64,000 bases of DNA from Ricinus communis (lineage: Eukaryota > Streptophyta > Magnoliopsida > Malpighiales > Euphorbiaceae): the NCBI RefSeq assembly GCF_019578655.1, contig NC_063265.1, positions 8,218,501 through 8,282,500 on the forward strand, in the 5' to 3' direction. How positions within the stretch are numbered: position 1 is the first letter of the stretch; each line of letters opens with the position of its first letter. Below are positions 16,182 through 31,200 of this stretch, in pieces. The translations under genes and the position numbers were made by a program. Below the pieces are notes generated by a model. The model had not been told where the DNA came from and searched no databases. It was given only the letters and a program-made list of their open reading frames with translations.

Positions 16182-18036
16182 ATGTCACCAACCACCATTG
16201 ACCACCATATTGTGGTCTTTGCGTTCCCTTTTGGCAGTCATGTAGCTCCACTCTTCTCCATCATCCACAAACTAGCAATTTGCTCTCCCACAACCCATTT
16301 CTCCTTCTTTTGCATACCAGTTTGCAACAAGTCCATCTTGTCTTCTTACAAACACAACATGCAACAAAATATCAAAATCCATGACTTGTGGGACGGTGTT
16401 CCTGATGGCTACAAGTTCATTGGCAAGCCACAGGAAGATATTGAGCTGTTCATGAACGCTGCTCCTGAAAGCTTCAGGAAGAGCATCGACACTGTGGTGG
16501 CAGAGACGAGCAAGGAAATTAACTGTCTGGTGAGTGATGCATTCTTTTGGTTTGCGGCAGAGATGGCTGAGGAGATGAAGGTGCCTTGGATAGCTTATTG
16601 GGTGGGCTCTCCTGTATCAATTTCTGCTCACTATTACACTGATCTTATTAGGCAAACTTATGGAGTTGAAGGTAATATTCTTTACCACTTTTTAGACTTA
16701 AAACTGTACAGAACATATTTATGTATTTCCCGCATCTATGTAGTGGTTAGTGAAGTGAAGGGAAGAAAGCAAGAAGTAAATCATTAGAGTATCAAGACCT
16801 GCTATATATATATATATATATATATATATAACTAGGAACGGCCCCTGGGTGGGTATGGTTTGGCTTTGCGTATCATGTACCCTCTTCCCCGTTGGGACCC
16901 GGGATGCTGAAATGTTTCAGTTTTATTTCTCTACATGTTTCTTCTATAAAAAAGTTATATTTTTATTAATTACTTTGATAGATATAATTAATATAATAAA
17001 ATTTGTTATATAATATTTAGAAATCAAGACTTAAGTTGAACAATATAAATCATACATCAAAGAAAAAGAAACATTTACATCTAGTATCGACTAGTGTGAT
17101 TTACCCTTTTTATTTGCTTGTGGAATAAATATTGACTATATCTGTTCTTGGATAATATTAAATGCATCAGGGAAAAATGAAACCCTCAAAATAATTCCAG
17201 GAATGTCAAAAATCCGAATTGGTGATTTACCAGAAGGAGTACTCTTCGGAAACTTAGAATCACTCTTTTCCCAAATGCTACATAAGATGGCAACAGTGTT
17301 ACCTAAAGCAGATGCCATCATCTTAAACTCATTTGAAGAACTAGAGCCCATAACAACTAATGACTTGAAGTCCAAATTCAAGAAATTTCTCAGTACTGGA
17401 CCTTTCAATTTAGTGTCACCATCACCAGCAGCACCAGACGTATATGGCTGCATAGAGTGGCTTGACAAGCAAGAGCCAGCATCAGTAGCTTATATAAGCT
17501 TTGGTTCAGTTGTAACACCACCGCCACATGAACTTGCAGCACTAGCTGAGGCACTAGAAGCTAGCAAGGTACCGTTTCTATGGTCTATTAAGGACCATGC
17601 AAAGATGCATTTGCCGAATGGGTTCCTGGACAGAACAAAATCTCAAGGAACTGTAGTACCATGGACTCCCCAAATGGAGGTTTTAGGACATGACGCAGTT
17701 GGGGTGTTTATAACACACTGCGGCTGGAACTCAATTATAGAGAGTATAACGGGAGGGGTACCAATGATTTGCAGGCCATTTTTTGGGGATCAAAGGATAA
17801 ATGGACGGATGGTAGAGGATGTTTGGGAGATTGGACTAAAAGTAGAAGGTGGACTCCTCACTAAAAATGGAGTAATTGAGAGTTTGGATCAAATTTTGTC
17901 AACGGAAAAAGGGAAGAAAATGAGAGAGAATATTAGAACACTTAAAGAACTTGCAGAAAGGGCAATCGGACCAAAAGGAAACTCTTCCAAGAATTTCACT
18001 GAACTGGCAGATATAGTAATGTCCAAGAAGCGTTAA
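16182..18036 (+). CDS. UDP-glycosyltransferase, UGT78 family (flavonoid/anthocyanidin 3-O-glucosyltransferase)
   Basis: Transfers sugar from a UDP-sugar to the 3-hydroxyl of flavonols or anthocyanidins in the cytosol. Two exons, 16182-16671 and 17171-18036, join in phase to 451 residues, normal for the family. His20 in FPFGSH is the expected catalytic base and Asp119 in VSDAFFWFAAEM its partner. The 44-residue PSPG sugar-donor box spans 328-371, contains HCGWNS and ends in FFGDQ; the final Gln favours UDP-glucose, whereas galactose-type enzymes often have His there. FFGDQR, the SVAYISFGSV block and the single intron resemble Arabidopsis UGT78D. Its place between ARFB1 and XPO1 matches the UGT78D cluster at At5g17030-17050 (from memory). 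The 499-bp intron holds a (TA)n run at about 16804-16830. A probable poly(A) signal AATAAA is at 18094. The acceptor remains to be tested. Confidence 0.93.
16832..16915. repeat. GC-rich island in the UGT78 intron, possible SINE fragment
   Basis: Directly after the (TA)n microsatellite, a stretch of about 80 bases rich in G+C (GGCCCCTGGGTGGGTATGG, CCCCGTTGGGACCCGGG) stands out from the AT-rich intron. It looks like the body of a plant SINE or another retroposed fragment, but I could not identify A and B boxes. Confidence 0.35.
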
Positions 18037-19227
18037 CCAATAATCTTTAGTCGTACTGTTTTTGTTGGTTTTTAAGTACTAGAATGTAGAAGAAATAAAC
18101 CTGTGCTTGGTGTTCTTGTTTCTAGTTTTCTTGAGTTAATTAGTAATATATATAAATATCTGTTGTATTGCACGACGCTCAGTCATGTCCTATAATCAAA
18201 AACCAAAACCTTTCAGTAGCATCAGCTTCTAATATGCCGAAGGAGGAGCTCCTGCTAAACCAACTCGTTCCTCAAGTATTTCATGTAATTGAAGTCTATT
18301 TTGCACGGATTGAAAAGCTTACTTTAACTTCTGAAGCTCTAATGTTAATCACCAATGCAGAATCCTGTTAATTGGGCACTAACTTTGATACATGAGCTAA
18401 TCACTTGCAACACAATCTACACCAAAACGAATTCGACTGAGAAGCATACAATCTGGATAATATCCTTGCATCAGTTTGATTAGACCGGCCGTAGCATAAC
18501 AACTTCAAGCAAAAACTGAATCAATTCAATACTTCTATACTAAATATTTCAATAGCCCAGTGAATGATTCTCATTTCTTTCTCAGACGGCATGAGCCAGA
18601 TCCAACGCTACTATCTGCTGTTGCTACGGTTGAGGGCCAAAGCAATAAAATAAGGGTTGGAAAACCCCAGAAAAGAAAAAAGACGAGAGGAAAAAGGAAA
18701 CCTCATATATATCAAAACACGTTCAAGGTACATTTCACGAAGAGGGGAAGATATTAAAACTAAGCCCCTAAACGAACATAGAACACGGCACTGTAAAAGA
18801 AATTTGAAACTATCTGCACAACCCGCCAACATTAGATTATGCGTTAACACCTAAGATGAATCAATCAACAACTCCAAAACGAGTCATTTAAACAGTTTTG
18901 ATCCCAACCATCATCATGATGAATACAAGGGTCGACCAGGATCCCAGGCAACCGTACAATGACTCCAATATATTCCTACATTAGCACCTAAATAATCTAC
19001 ACCCAGCCAATGGATATACAGACAGTTCTGCCAGCAGCCAGACCTTCAATTCTGTGGCACCCTTGTCATCTACCAGGATCAAAACCAACGAAAAATTTGA
19101 CTGTAGATGAAAAGAATGCTGTAATCTGTTTTAAACCCATTGACTTCTACGTAACTGAATCAACATGGCACCGGCAACTCCTGGTTTAAAATTCATCAAA
19201 TTAGCTTTCGCATCAAAACCCCCCCTT
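18037..19227. other. Convergent 3' regions of UGT78 and XPO1
   Basis: The UGT78 and XPO1 stop codons face each other across 1.19 kb. The first ~120 bases probably hold the UGT78 3' UTR (AATAAA at 18094), and the part next to 19227 holds the XPO1 3' UTR on the minus strand. Short open frames between 18168 and 18850 on both strands look spurious and resemble no family I know. Confidence 0.45.
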
Positions 19228-22200
19228 CTAAGAGTCCAACATCTCATCCTGGATCTCATTAGGGGCAATAAGCCCCGGAATAGAAAGCATTCTTTGTCTC
19301 TCCCTTTCTCTCTGAGCAGCAGCTTCTTCAGCATAAAGATCTTTATTATCCTGCAGAGGAAAACAAACATCAAAATGCTTGTTGCTCATCTGAGACAGAA
19401 TGCTGATAAGCACTAGAGCCATGCACCAAGCAATAGGTAACACAAAGCATTACCTGAGCCGAAAATTCTTTTGATTGCACAAGAAAGTCCCGGATATGAT
19501 TTTTAAATACAGAGAGATCATTTCTTGACTCAAATAATCCGTTGACAAATTGAGTGACCTGTAAAGTATTCATATCAGACATCCAACAGAGAGCAAAAGA
19601 GCAATAACACTTCAAGGAAATAATATATTAATTCCTTTTCACCTCTGATGCTGTCATGTTGGGAAATGATGTACCCAACAGTTTAATGGTGTATTCGCGA
19701 ACAAACATTGCATTATTAGGGTATGGTAAAGGCACTGTTGCAGCATCCCATAAGGGCTCCGTCAAAGCACCACTCTCAACCTGACAAATTTACATTCTTA
19801 TACAAATTGCTAATGCTTAAAGCTAACCGAAGACACAAGTAAGAAACATACTAGGCAAAACAAGTGCTGCAACACTAAGACATGCAACTTGAAGCCAGGT
19901 TTGTGAAATGTATCTGTCAACACAGCAAATATTTCCTGCTCAATTGTCACAAAGTATGTCCGGTAGAACTGATTACAGAATTCAGAAGCCTGTCAAGTTA
20001 CACAGAAATTTGATTAGCCCCATAAGCAAAGCAACCTTGAAATAAGTAATGAATAACAAAAAAAACACCTGAAAGTTCTTCAGCATCTCTAACAGAAGGT
20101 TTAGCCCAGTTTCAGCAATATTCCTTTCTGTATGCCGGAATGCCCATATGATTGAATCCATTACGAGCTTTAATTGCTGATGTAGTTAACACAAGAGAAT
20201 AAGTTTAAGTACAAAATACTTGTAAGATATATAAAAGAAGTGGAAGAAGGTATGTTATAAAAGGAATAAAAAGTTAGACCTAGTAGATAATTACCCAAAT
20301 ACAAACTCAGAAGATGACATCAAGTAACCACGAAAATTGGAATCAAATAGAATACAGCTAAAGTAATCTTGCACCTATGTACTAATATATGATTCAGATC
20401 CTCTCATGTTTAAGTCGAACACGATGTCATGTTTGCAATCTACACATTTCATTTGAAATTGAAAGGTTGAGATTTTAATAAACCTTTGAATTTAAAATTT
20501 AAAAAATGGGTAGTCATTTATTGGATAATAAATCTCAACCATTGATTTTGAATCAATGATCAAGATTTTGAATCAATGTTCAACTTGAATATGAGAGGAT
20601 CTTAATCCTTATTAGATAAGTAGCACTTTCAAAGATATTGCTGGACTTTGACATATAAAAGGATATATTCAGTTTTAGTCAGTAGTTCAATACTCGAGAT
20701 AATTTGAATTCCAGAAGATAATTGAATAGTTACAAAGAAGGGCGAAACAGGAAATTGATTTTTTGAATGGTTATAAATAAGGAATTCTACATGCCAGTAA
20801 AGGTCTCAAATGCCCTAATGAAATGTCCAAAAGTATATCGAGTCCCTAACCTCAGTCATTATTGTTTCTTCTTATTATGTTCCTCAAGAGAAAACAATGC
20901 AATTTACTGGAGCAATTCAAATACCTTGGTAAAAGAGCAACTTTAACAGTTCTTTTCAAAATTTCAGATGCGAGAGCTAATATCACAAATGAGGAAGGAT
21001 TCTAACAACGAATATTGGTCTTCCAAATACAAATGACTTCAACAAGATTCAAACACAAACCTGGCTGGACAACCGGATCAAAGCAGGAAAACAATGGGTT
21101 GCAATGGCCCGGAGTAATGAAAAGAACTTGAGGCGATGTTCTGGGTAGTCTTCAAAATTTTTGGTAATCATCTGCAGCATACAGATTAGAGATGTAAGGT
21201 ATACGCAAAGGACTAAATTATTCAGCTTCAGTCATATCTACTAATATTGATTTTATTGACATGTCAAAGCAACTGGTACAATATCATGCATGATATAACA
21301 CATCAACACTGTTAGTTACAGAGAACTTAAGCGTCGAGGAAAACAATGAGTGGTCAAAGGCATAGCCAAAAAGTAACATATCACTCCTAAATCCCAAATG
21401 AATGGGATACAGCAGAGGCATCATTAATCCACCAACCAAAGAGAAGTATGAAAAGTGAGAATCACTACATCCATTTTCAAGAAAGACCTTTTGATCCATT
21501 AGCTGGTATTATTGTTTGGTTATCTAGAAAGTAACTGACATTCTTTTTGCTCTACATTATGTACCTCGCAGAGATAGCTCTTAACTTATATGAAATTGAC
21601 ACGATGAGACTTCAAAACTAGCACCCACACAGCAAACACAACTTCCAAATAAAATACGTCTTAATACATGAAATATAATTGGAGAAACAAACCATCAACA
21701 AAAAGAAAATTGGCTCACGAGCGCATATAATAATAATAATAACAATAATAATAACAACAACAATAAAAATATTAGTAGTATTATTCATTAACGTGTAATC
21801 AATTCACTACTTTTTTAGAAGTTAGGGAGTCGACTTTCGTTGCCGATTTCAAAGATCAATGTGTCAAGACTTCCAAAACAGGACGTTGAAGAAATTGCCT
21901 ACATAGCTGTGCGCATGAACTTTACAGTCCAAATGCCTCCTACATCCTTACCTCAAGCGTACACTGGAAAACAGCTTCAAATATCCGAGGTACATCATCG
22001 ATCATTGCAGCTTTGTACCTTATCAAAAAGAAAATACCAGAACAGCAAGATTTTAATTTGGGAAAAAAACAGAGTAAAAAGTATCATTTCCAAGAAACAA
22101 TAGAATGTACGTTTCCCTCCCAGTTTTAACTCAGCTGATGATCATGCAGAAATAACACCATGTAAGTAGCCCATTTATTCTCCTTACCAGAACATGCCCT

Positions 22201-25200
22201 ACACAGCAGGGAAAATAACATAGAAGAGAGATATGCAAATGTAAGACATACTTGTTTATAATTATAGCAAAAAGTGAAAGAACTTCTGATTCTCTAGCAT
22301 CAGGCAAATTCCTAGCATAGTCACCAAGGACTGGATCCATCATTGGGGGCACAAATTGCTTCCCAATCTGAGGCTGGTCTTCAGCTTTGTCCAAAAATGT
22401 CTCAATGAGCTTAAGTGTCTCTCTCTTGACAGATCTGTTTCACAGAGCACATTGAGTACCAGAGAAACTCAAGCTAGTCAAATTCGAAACAAAATCAGAA
22501 TAATATCTGACCGTAAGAGTTTAACATAGGATGTTTTCGATGCATACGGCCCTCCATCAGCAATGCTACTTGATATAAGCTCGCTGTACATTCTGCCAGA
22601 TAATTCAAATCATAAATAACATGTACTACCAGTAAACAAGTTCCACCAGATTAAAAAAAAAAAAAAAAACCAATGAACAACTTTAATAACATACCTATAC
22701 ACATTAAGCATGTCCAAAAAGATTAAAGAAATTTGGGTTAAGAAATAAGTCCCCAGAGAGCTAGCAACACTTGTATTTGTCTGCAAAACAACAATTGCTT
22801 CAATGAATGATATGAATATTACAGTGATTATACCATGAATTTACTGATAGTCTTATTTGCCAGAGTGGAGCATTTAACACTCAAATTATATTATTTGGAT
22901 AAGATTTATGGATGAACTACAACAAGTGAACTACATGATCAATTATCTCATGCTACAAAGAAAAACTGATATAAGCTAGTTCATGATTTGTGCACGTCCA
23001 TATCATTTAATCCTCATGCTTGTGTCCAGTAAAACAACGATCAAAGTTCAAATGAAAGGCTATACCTGTAATATATTTAGAACAGTCCTTATCACTTCTT
23101 GATCTTTCAGAAAATCAACACTCTGGCGAGCCTGCCCTATGATTTCAGCCCATTTCTGCAAAAGGAATCAAAGCACTTATGAGCATGTGGACAGGGATGA
23201 AAGACTTCTAAAACTGCACTGGAAAGAAAAAACAACCAAAATATATACTATTGGCCCAAGGTTGTTTAAAAAAACTTGACATGTAAACCAGAGTGATAAA
23301 AGAAATCAACAAGATTTTAGAAACTAGACGACTAACAGCTTTTTGTTGCCTTCAATAAATGTTAAGCACATCCTTTCACACAATTTTCTAACTTCATGTG
23401 CAATGCACATAAGGAATCTCAATCTTTATTCAATTACAAAAGGATTCAAGCTTCAGAGAAGCAGAGACAGATGCATACCAGAGAGGTGCTACCCTTCATT
23501 TTCCAATTACAAAATTTTTAAAGATTCAAGAAGCACAAACAGACAGACGCTAGAGGAGCCAACCTGGTTAGGAAGATCCATCAGTCTCTGCAAATATTCA
23601 TCTCTTTTCTGCGGATCAGGTTCTGCTTGAATCATATGCCCTACCTGAATAAGAAAAAGCATATGCCAAGGCAAATGCCACAGAAGTTACTACCACATCA
23701 ATTTGCAGGGCACATAAGTTTGCTTCAGCAAATGCAACATACAGATTCGTAAAACGAATGGATCTGGTGAGGCTCAAGATCAGCGACAGTTGTTGGCAGC
23801 CCTATCAGAAGTTCGGACACAAATGGTTCACTTTCCCCAACCTGAAAAATATATATAATCAGATTCTCAACTACCTTTCCTAGCTCCATAAACTCTAATA
23901 GAAAATTGAGCAAAATTATGTCATGATGACAAAAGGATAAAAGCCAAACATGTTACCTGTAAAATTACAAATTTCCGCTTGCACTTCGTAACAATTTTCA
24001 AGAATGTTTCACAGGCCATATCCTGGTAGATAAGAATAATTTCGTAAGTTATAGCCAACCATGACAGGTTATTAAAAAACAAAGAGATGCAATGAATCCA
24101 CCACAAAATTAGCATATAAATAATTGTTAGCATCCTACTATGCAATACAGATGCACGCCACTCTATACGGCTAGACTAAGATTCAGAAAAGCAATAATAA
24201 CCTGCACTCCAGGATGTGTTTCATGCATAAACTCGAACAACTTATTGACAACAGTTTTTAAGAACTTCCAATGGGCTCTGAGAAACCGTGGATACTGCCC
24301 AACAACATACCTGCAAACAGAAAGAAGGAAAGATGAAAAACATATGACCCTTAACCTCAACAATGTGGTTATTGAACAGTCTTGGATACTCATCACCCAG
24401 TATAAATGATAGTATGAGCTTCAAAATAAACATGCATAGTAGAAAATTATGATTCCGAACATCGTCTACAATCATGCATTGCTTACATAATGTTACTTGC
24501 AATAACAGCTTTGTTATCTTTTCCCTTTGTGATTTCACACAAATTCAATAGATCCCGAATAACCATCACCAGAAATCTATTTTCCTGCAAAGAAGCCGAG
24601 AAGGTGGAATATGTAAGCACATTACACACACGCAATGAGTCATTAAAAAACAAATCAAATATATTTTAAAGATATATGACCTATGAGCTGTCATTACAAT
24701 CTTGATGATTAACAGCCCATTACCAAAAAGTGGAATGAGATTCAAACATAGAACAGATACCTGTTCTTCCATCATGGAACCAGATATAGATCCTATTGCC
24801 CAGCACAGAGTGCTTAGATTGTTCCAACTCCAATCCTCGCCACTTAATTGTTTACTTAATTTCTTTAGCATCTGTGTTGTACAAAAGGGGAAAGCACCAT
24901 GAAACGCAATAAGATAAATTTCAAACTTAAAGAAACCAATATAAAAACTCGCCATGTATTGCAAGTAAATTGACCACCAGGATATTGAAGTATAGATGCT
25001 ATCCAGAGGGGGAGACTGGCAGTTGAAGCAAAAATATGGCAGTATAAATTAATTAACAAAATGCCGACCATATTAGACTAATTATACCATTTGAAGAGCA
25101 TTCCCCTCACCTATATTCTCTAACATTACAGTTTCAGTTATAATTACTATAATTTACACTCAATTAAATGCTAATTAACAGTGTGATCACATAAGAAGCA

Positions 25201-28200
25201 AATAGATTGGAAAATTAAGAAAAGGAATGTGCAAAACATTGCAAATAAAAACGATTCTCAAGTTATTGGCATTCAAGTGATCAGTATTACAGTTCCTGCT
25301 AAATATACATAAAAGCATTAGAAACCAATACCTGTTTCTCAGTGTCTTCATGATCAAGATGAGATAAGTAGATCAAGGTCTCCCTCATGATCTGCATATA
25401 TGAGTTTTAATTAGTCCCCAGCTCTCAAACCAATATGACACCAAACTTAAAAGCGCAACATCTTATAAAGAATGCACCGTCATGTAACAACAATTTCAAT
25501 CTGCCATCCAGCCAGTGAACAGATTGGCCTGGCTTCAAATGGTGTCAAAGCACCAAAAGTAACTATTAAAAATTAAAGCATTTTGAAACTGTGATCTATA
25601 AAAGAGAGTAATATAATCATTTGGCTTCAACAAATGCTGACAGATAGGGAAAAAATAATAGATGAATAAAAAAGTATGCTATAAACAGGTATTAGTTTCT
25701 AAATCATGTCATTTGCACTTTGCTGGTTAATCAATTTTCATTATAGTTTTATAAGCATAATTATTTTCTTACTCAAACTTCAGACTACAGATTAATATTA
25801 CAGCATAATAAAAATACCATTACCCAAAACATTACAATTTTGAGAACTGAATTTGAATTCCATACAAATGCTCAAAGAGCCAGTGCCACAGATTGTATTC
25901 ACAGGTGAATAATAAGATTCAGTACCTTGTATTGAACTAGAACATCATTGTCCTTCATGGTTTCCCGTACGATGTTACCATTTTCATCTTCAACTATAAG
26001 AACCTCTTCAGGTTTAGCCATACGACAAATCATAAGCATTCTCAACTTTGACATGGGACCAGTATAAAGCTGCCTTCGCTGTAGTATTTGCGAACCTATG
26101 CCATCTACCATACCATGAAGCAAAGGCATCTGTTTCAATATATAGACAGAGTCTGGTAAGTAACCCCAATAAATGGCAGACAGATGCGGCAAAGAAAGAA
26201 ATTCACAGCAAAAAGAGCCCATACTTCGTATAAATGAATGCATGCAGACGAGTATATGAGGAGGAAATTACAGTTGTAGGAAAGGAAAGACACTTTGGCC
26301 AGCGATACAGCGCAGAAGAAAAAAATTGAACAAACATAAACAAAGGGACTGCTGTATTTCAAAAAAGTTGCTCCCTTCATACTTCAACATTAATTTTTAG
26401 TTGCTCCTTAAAAGATGTTTTACTATTCAAATAGGATATTATTATTTTAAAAAACATTGGATTTTTAAAACATCATACACATGCCCAAAAAAAAAAAAAA
26501 AACAACACACTTTAGGACAAAGTTGAAAAGGATAATGGAATATCCTGCAAGCTGGCACAAAATTAAATTGATGTCCCAAAAGAGGGGGGAAAAAAACAGG
26601 GATCACAAAAATCAGAAAGAACAAACAGAACCACAACGTACTCTCATGAAATTAGTTATAGAACACCTCAAATCTAATAAAAGTTAATAATAAAATAAGC
26701 ATACCTGCAGTCCCATCATGTTTGCAGTCACTGCTGGATTATCCAAATTATGATGTGCCTCAAAGAGCTCCAAGACCAAAGAGTTCCAATAGTCCAAGCA
26801 AACCTGTTAAATTAAGGGAGCAAAAGACTGGTCACATGACAAGAATTAATATTTAATGCCAGAAAAAATGGAAGACGGGAGATTTTATGGGGAGAAGAAC
26901 ACTTTTACCTTAAAAACCTCTGTGTCATCAACATATGAGATATTAATCAAATATTCAAGACCCATCAATAATGCAGATATGTTCTCTTGTGTAGTCTCTA
27001 GAACTCGAATATGAGACTGCAAAAAGTAAGCAAGTTACTGGACAATGGCCTACTAACAAGCTCAAAAGTGTAATTCAGGTTAAAATTCCTTGTAGGGACC
27101 TAGATACAAGGCATAGGAAGGAATATCCATGCAATGGATTCACCAACATATTTTACCAGATAATAATTTCTGAAGATTCACAATTTCAAATAAAAAGGCT
27201 CAGATAAAACAGTTCAGTACATTGCATACAACGAACATATATAACTGTCCGCATGAAAACAAAAGAAAAATCCCATACGAATAAGTACACTCAAGAGTTA
27301 TCAACCAAATCATTTCAACATGCGATTGAAGTGCCAAAGTCTCTGAGGTCCTGATTGAAGGCTCAAAGCAAAGTACAAACATCACATCAATACCAGAGAT
27401 ACAACTATCTAATGACTCCATGATACAAAATCTTAATCATCAATAGTTAATAGCAGTCCAGCATGTCCCATGCATGACTGTTCCACGCTTGTTACATATG
27501 CTCATTCACGTATACATATATTTTTTGAGTATATGCATCACTAGTATGGAAATAATTGCTCTCACTCGTAGCAAATAGCATATGCAGATTTGCAGCAAAC
27601 AACATGCTGAACTAACAAAGTTAGAACTGCAGCAGTGCAGAACTGTCGCTTCCACTTAATTCGACAAGGCAAAAAAAATGATTCTCAAACTGAAGGCCAT
27701 CAAGCAATTCAGCGGTACAAAGTTAAAGTAGCCAACATGGACAAAAGGTTCTGTATATTACATAGCCATTTATCAGCCTAAGCAACCAATAATGCATTAA
27801 AGGACTAAGCCAGCTCAGAAAGGGAACTTGCCTTATAAAATGAAGTGAAGAACAATGACAAGTTCTGAATAAAGGCCTGAAGAACAAACATAAGACAAAA
27901 AGAACACGGTAAAAATCTGAATCATGTTCCATATATAGAGAAAAAGGAATGGAATAGAATGCAAGAGAGGACAAATGACCTGTTCTTCACTAGATCCATG
28001 TGCATAAGCCTCAGGAATGTTTGTTGTTGGTGGTAGAATGGCCTATAAAATAAATACCAGAATTCACACAATAGAAAAAATTGCATTAGCTTATAATTAT
28101 GTTAATGACAGAAAATTCATGATCATTTTCAAAACTTAAAAAGGTGAATTGCCATCTCTAAAAATAATTGTATCATTGCACCTGTAATTGGACCATGAAG

Positions 28201-31200
28201 AAAGTATACATCTTAACATACTGCATATTGTAGAAATCTCCAAAATTCAGAGCTGCAACCTGCAATCATCAGATCAGGAAACAGTCAACATCTAACAGTT
28301 GCACAAAATATTACTAATCATAACAGCACAATGTACCTCTGTCAGACACTGGAGGGTAAGATTTCTATATGATGGCATAGGAAAGAATTTCAGGAGTGTT
28401 TCCAGCTGTATAGAACAATAAAATTACGATGGAATGTGAGAATATAGTAGGAGAACTACCTCCAAGGTTCCAATGACCAAGATTAAGTGCAGAAATTTGA
28501 TAACTGAAATCTTCAATCACAGTGATTTATACAATGAATATACATACCAGTGGGGATTCAAATATATAGCCCAAAGGAATCCAGGAAAGAAATGCATGCA
28601 AGGTAGAAAGTGTAGCCCGAATAAGCTCAGTTCTTTGGGAGGCCGATAGTACATATAAGCATAACTCATGGATGAGTTGAAATTCACTGTAAACAACCAA
28701 ACAGGGTTTTTATTATCATTAAAATAGAAAACACAAAGAAAAAGGAAAGTAGATGCCAGCGTTGTTGATAATGGAAAGGAAGGGGTTTGGACTAGGACAG
28801 GGTTGGTGGACAATGCTCAATTTGTGCAACTTAAATTGAACTTAAATACATAAAAAAATCTCCGGAAAAGGACCTAGAACTAAGCAGCAAGGAAGATAAA
28901 GTGGACAGGTCATAACTAACACTGGCAGAAGAGATATGTCAAAGAAAGCTATATCTCTCAGTCAGCCCAATCATAATCATAAAAGAGCCACTTAAAAACT
29001 AAAAAAGCAAGACAAGATATTCCACCTGCGAGAGTGCAGTGCTAAAGACAATGCTACAGCATGAACAACCCTTGTCCAACTTTAAGAAAACAAAGTACCA
29101 CTACACCACGCTTTAAAGATAGATGAGAATTGCACCAAAAGCTAAACAAGTAACCTCCTATAACAATTACCTGTTTAGTGATTGTTTAAGCTCTTTGATC
29201 TTCTGTTGAGTCATTTCCCCACGTGAGAAATCAAAAACTTCTTCACTTAAAAGCTGGCATAAAACAGCTTATGTTACTAAAGTATAAAAGAACTGAATTT
29301 GTTCCAAAGATGGAGAAGAAACAAACATACTTTCAATATTGCCATGCAATTTTCACAAATAGTTTCACTAGTTTTTGCTGCTGCAACAAGATCAGGAATA
29401 AAGCTTCTCCATCTAGCTGGCCATTCATGTTTTAATATCTGCATAAGCATCACATTAGTAACTCTTCATTTTTATATGGCCAATAAGTCACATTCAAAAA
29501 ACAAATTATAAAGTACAATTTAGTGAAAATTCACTTGCAAGAAACATGCATAAAACACCACAATTCAATCAGAGAAATGATAGCAGAACATTTATCAGAT
29601 GATGAACATTATTAGGAAAAGAAGAACAAAGGTAATGAAAAAGTTATGCAATTCAGTTGTTGTGAACATATTGCATAAACATTTAAGTAACATGAAGGCA
29701 ATAACAAAGAACAGTTTGCCTAAACATTCTTCTTTTGGCGAGGCAATCAAAGTTATACCTGGACCAGAATTATATTGAGCTTGTTCACATACAGCCTTTC
29801 CAGTCGAAAGGAAGCTTCATTACTGGAAAGCTACATAAAAGAGCACATTTAAGAAAGAATTAACACCACAAAAAGAAATTTAGAAGTAGTAAAAAACACT
29901 AGTTAGACTCCATTTCTGCAATAATCTTTGCAAAGAATACCTGTACAATGACTTCAGAAATGTAATTTTTCATTCCATCTCGTTGCTGAACAGGCAGCGC
30001 ATTCCATCTATACTTTATAACACCTTCTAAGACCTGTACAAATTAGCAGAAGATACGCATAGAAATATTATTCCATTCATTAAAGGTGCATGAGTTTTCA
30101 ATAAAAAGTGACAGGAATCCAAAGAAAACAATGCCCTCAAACTCAACAATAGAAGTCAAATGAAAATATAAAAGAGTACAAGTCACCTTAGCCACTTCAG
30201 GTTATACATAGTTAACAATATGCAGTGCGCCTAAAAGATTTCTGAACTCTATTCTGAGACAACAATTCCATGACATAAAGGTAGAATTCCCAATTCTGGC
30301 AAACTGATATCTTTGCTCCATAAATCAAGATATGAAAAGGCGTTTGACATGTCATATGGATAGGCGACTATAGTTTAATCCTTAAGAAGATAATATATAG
30401 GCTCTGTCATAGAATATCATCAGCATCTAGGTTCTGCAAAGTCCATCCAGCCTCTGTCTGTGGATGGGAGCCTTTCAAAAGCCTCATTGAAGGCTCTAGT
30501 GCCTTAAATGAGACAAGCAAGATCAACTTGGACATATTCATGGCAGCCAAAGAGACCAGGCTCATCCTAGGTCTACCACAAGACTTGAGCCTTCGTAGGT
30601 GTATTCCATGCCTCATGCTGCCTCTACAGACTTTCAGCTTCAAATAAATGGCTATGATGCTACAATTAATATTACGTATGCATAATTAACGAAAAACCAA
30701 AGTAGGCATTCTATGCACAAAGACCGATCATTGACAACTAAATGCTGATACTCACATGGACTTGTATAATTGAGTTACGGACATAAATGCAATCCATTGC
30801 ACTTTCTATCAGTTCACATGTAGGATATCTATCCAGAAGTTTTTCGCAACTCAATCATGTATGACAGCAGCAGGGTAAATGCATTAAGGGGGGACAAGCT
30901 TTAGCAGACTAGCTAGATGTGTAGTAATATTTACCAATAATCAAGGAGATACAGCTACCTATAATAATACCCAATGATACAACAAATTTTTGACCAAATA
31001 GACGAAGTTACTCTGATCCATTACTACTTGGATGTTTTCAGCAATTATCCGCTCCACATGTTTTGCCACATTAATAGCCAATTATCCGCTCACACAATTA
31101 AATTTTCAATAAAATAAATGTTTTTATCTCTCTGCCGAACAAACACTTAATTCCCAGCACCATAATGTCAAAATTCTACAGCAGTATCGATAGACACTTG

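Noticed and set aside
17171..18036. UGT78 as a galactosyltransferase
   Set aside because: The last residue of the PSPG box is Gln, which points to UDP-glucose; galactose-specific members commonly have His. The donor is not proven.
18560..18850. Overlapping short open frames on both strands between UGT78 and XPO1
   Set aside because: They lie where the XPO1 3' UTR is expected, contradict each other on opposite strands, and resemble no family.
30407..30643. A 78-codon minus-strand open frame in XPO1 intron 2
   Set aside because: It is intronic, matches no family I recognise and has no splice or start context. At most it is a transposon fragment.
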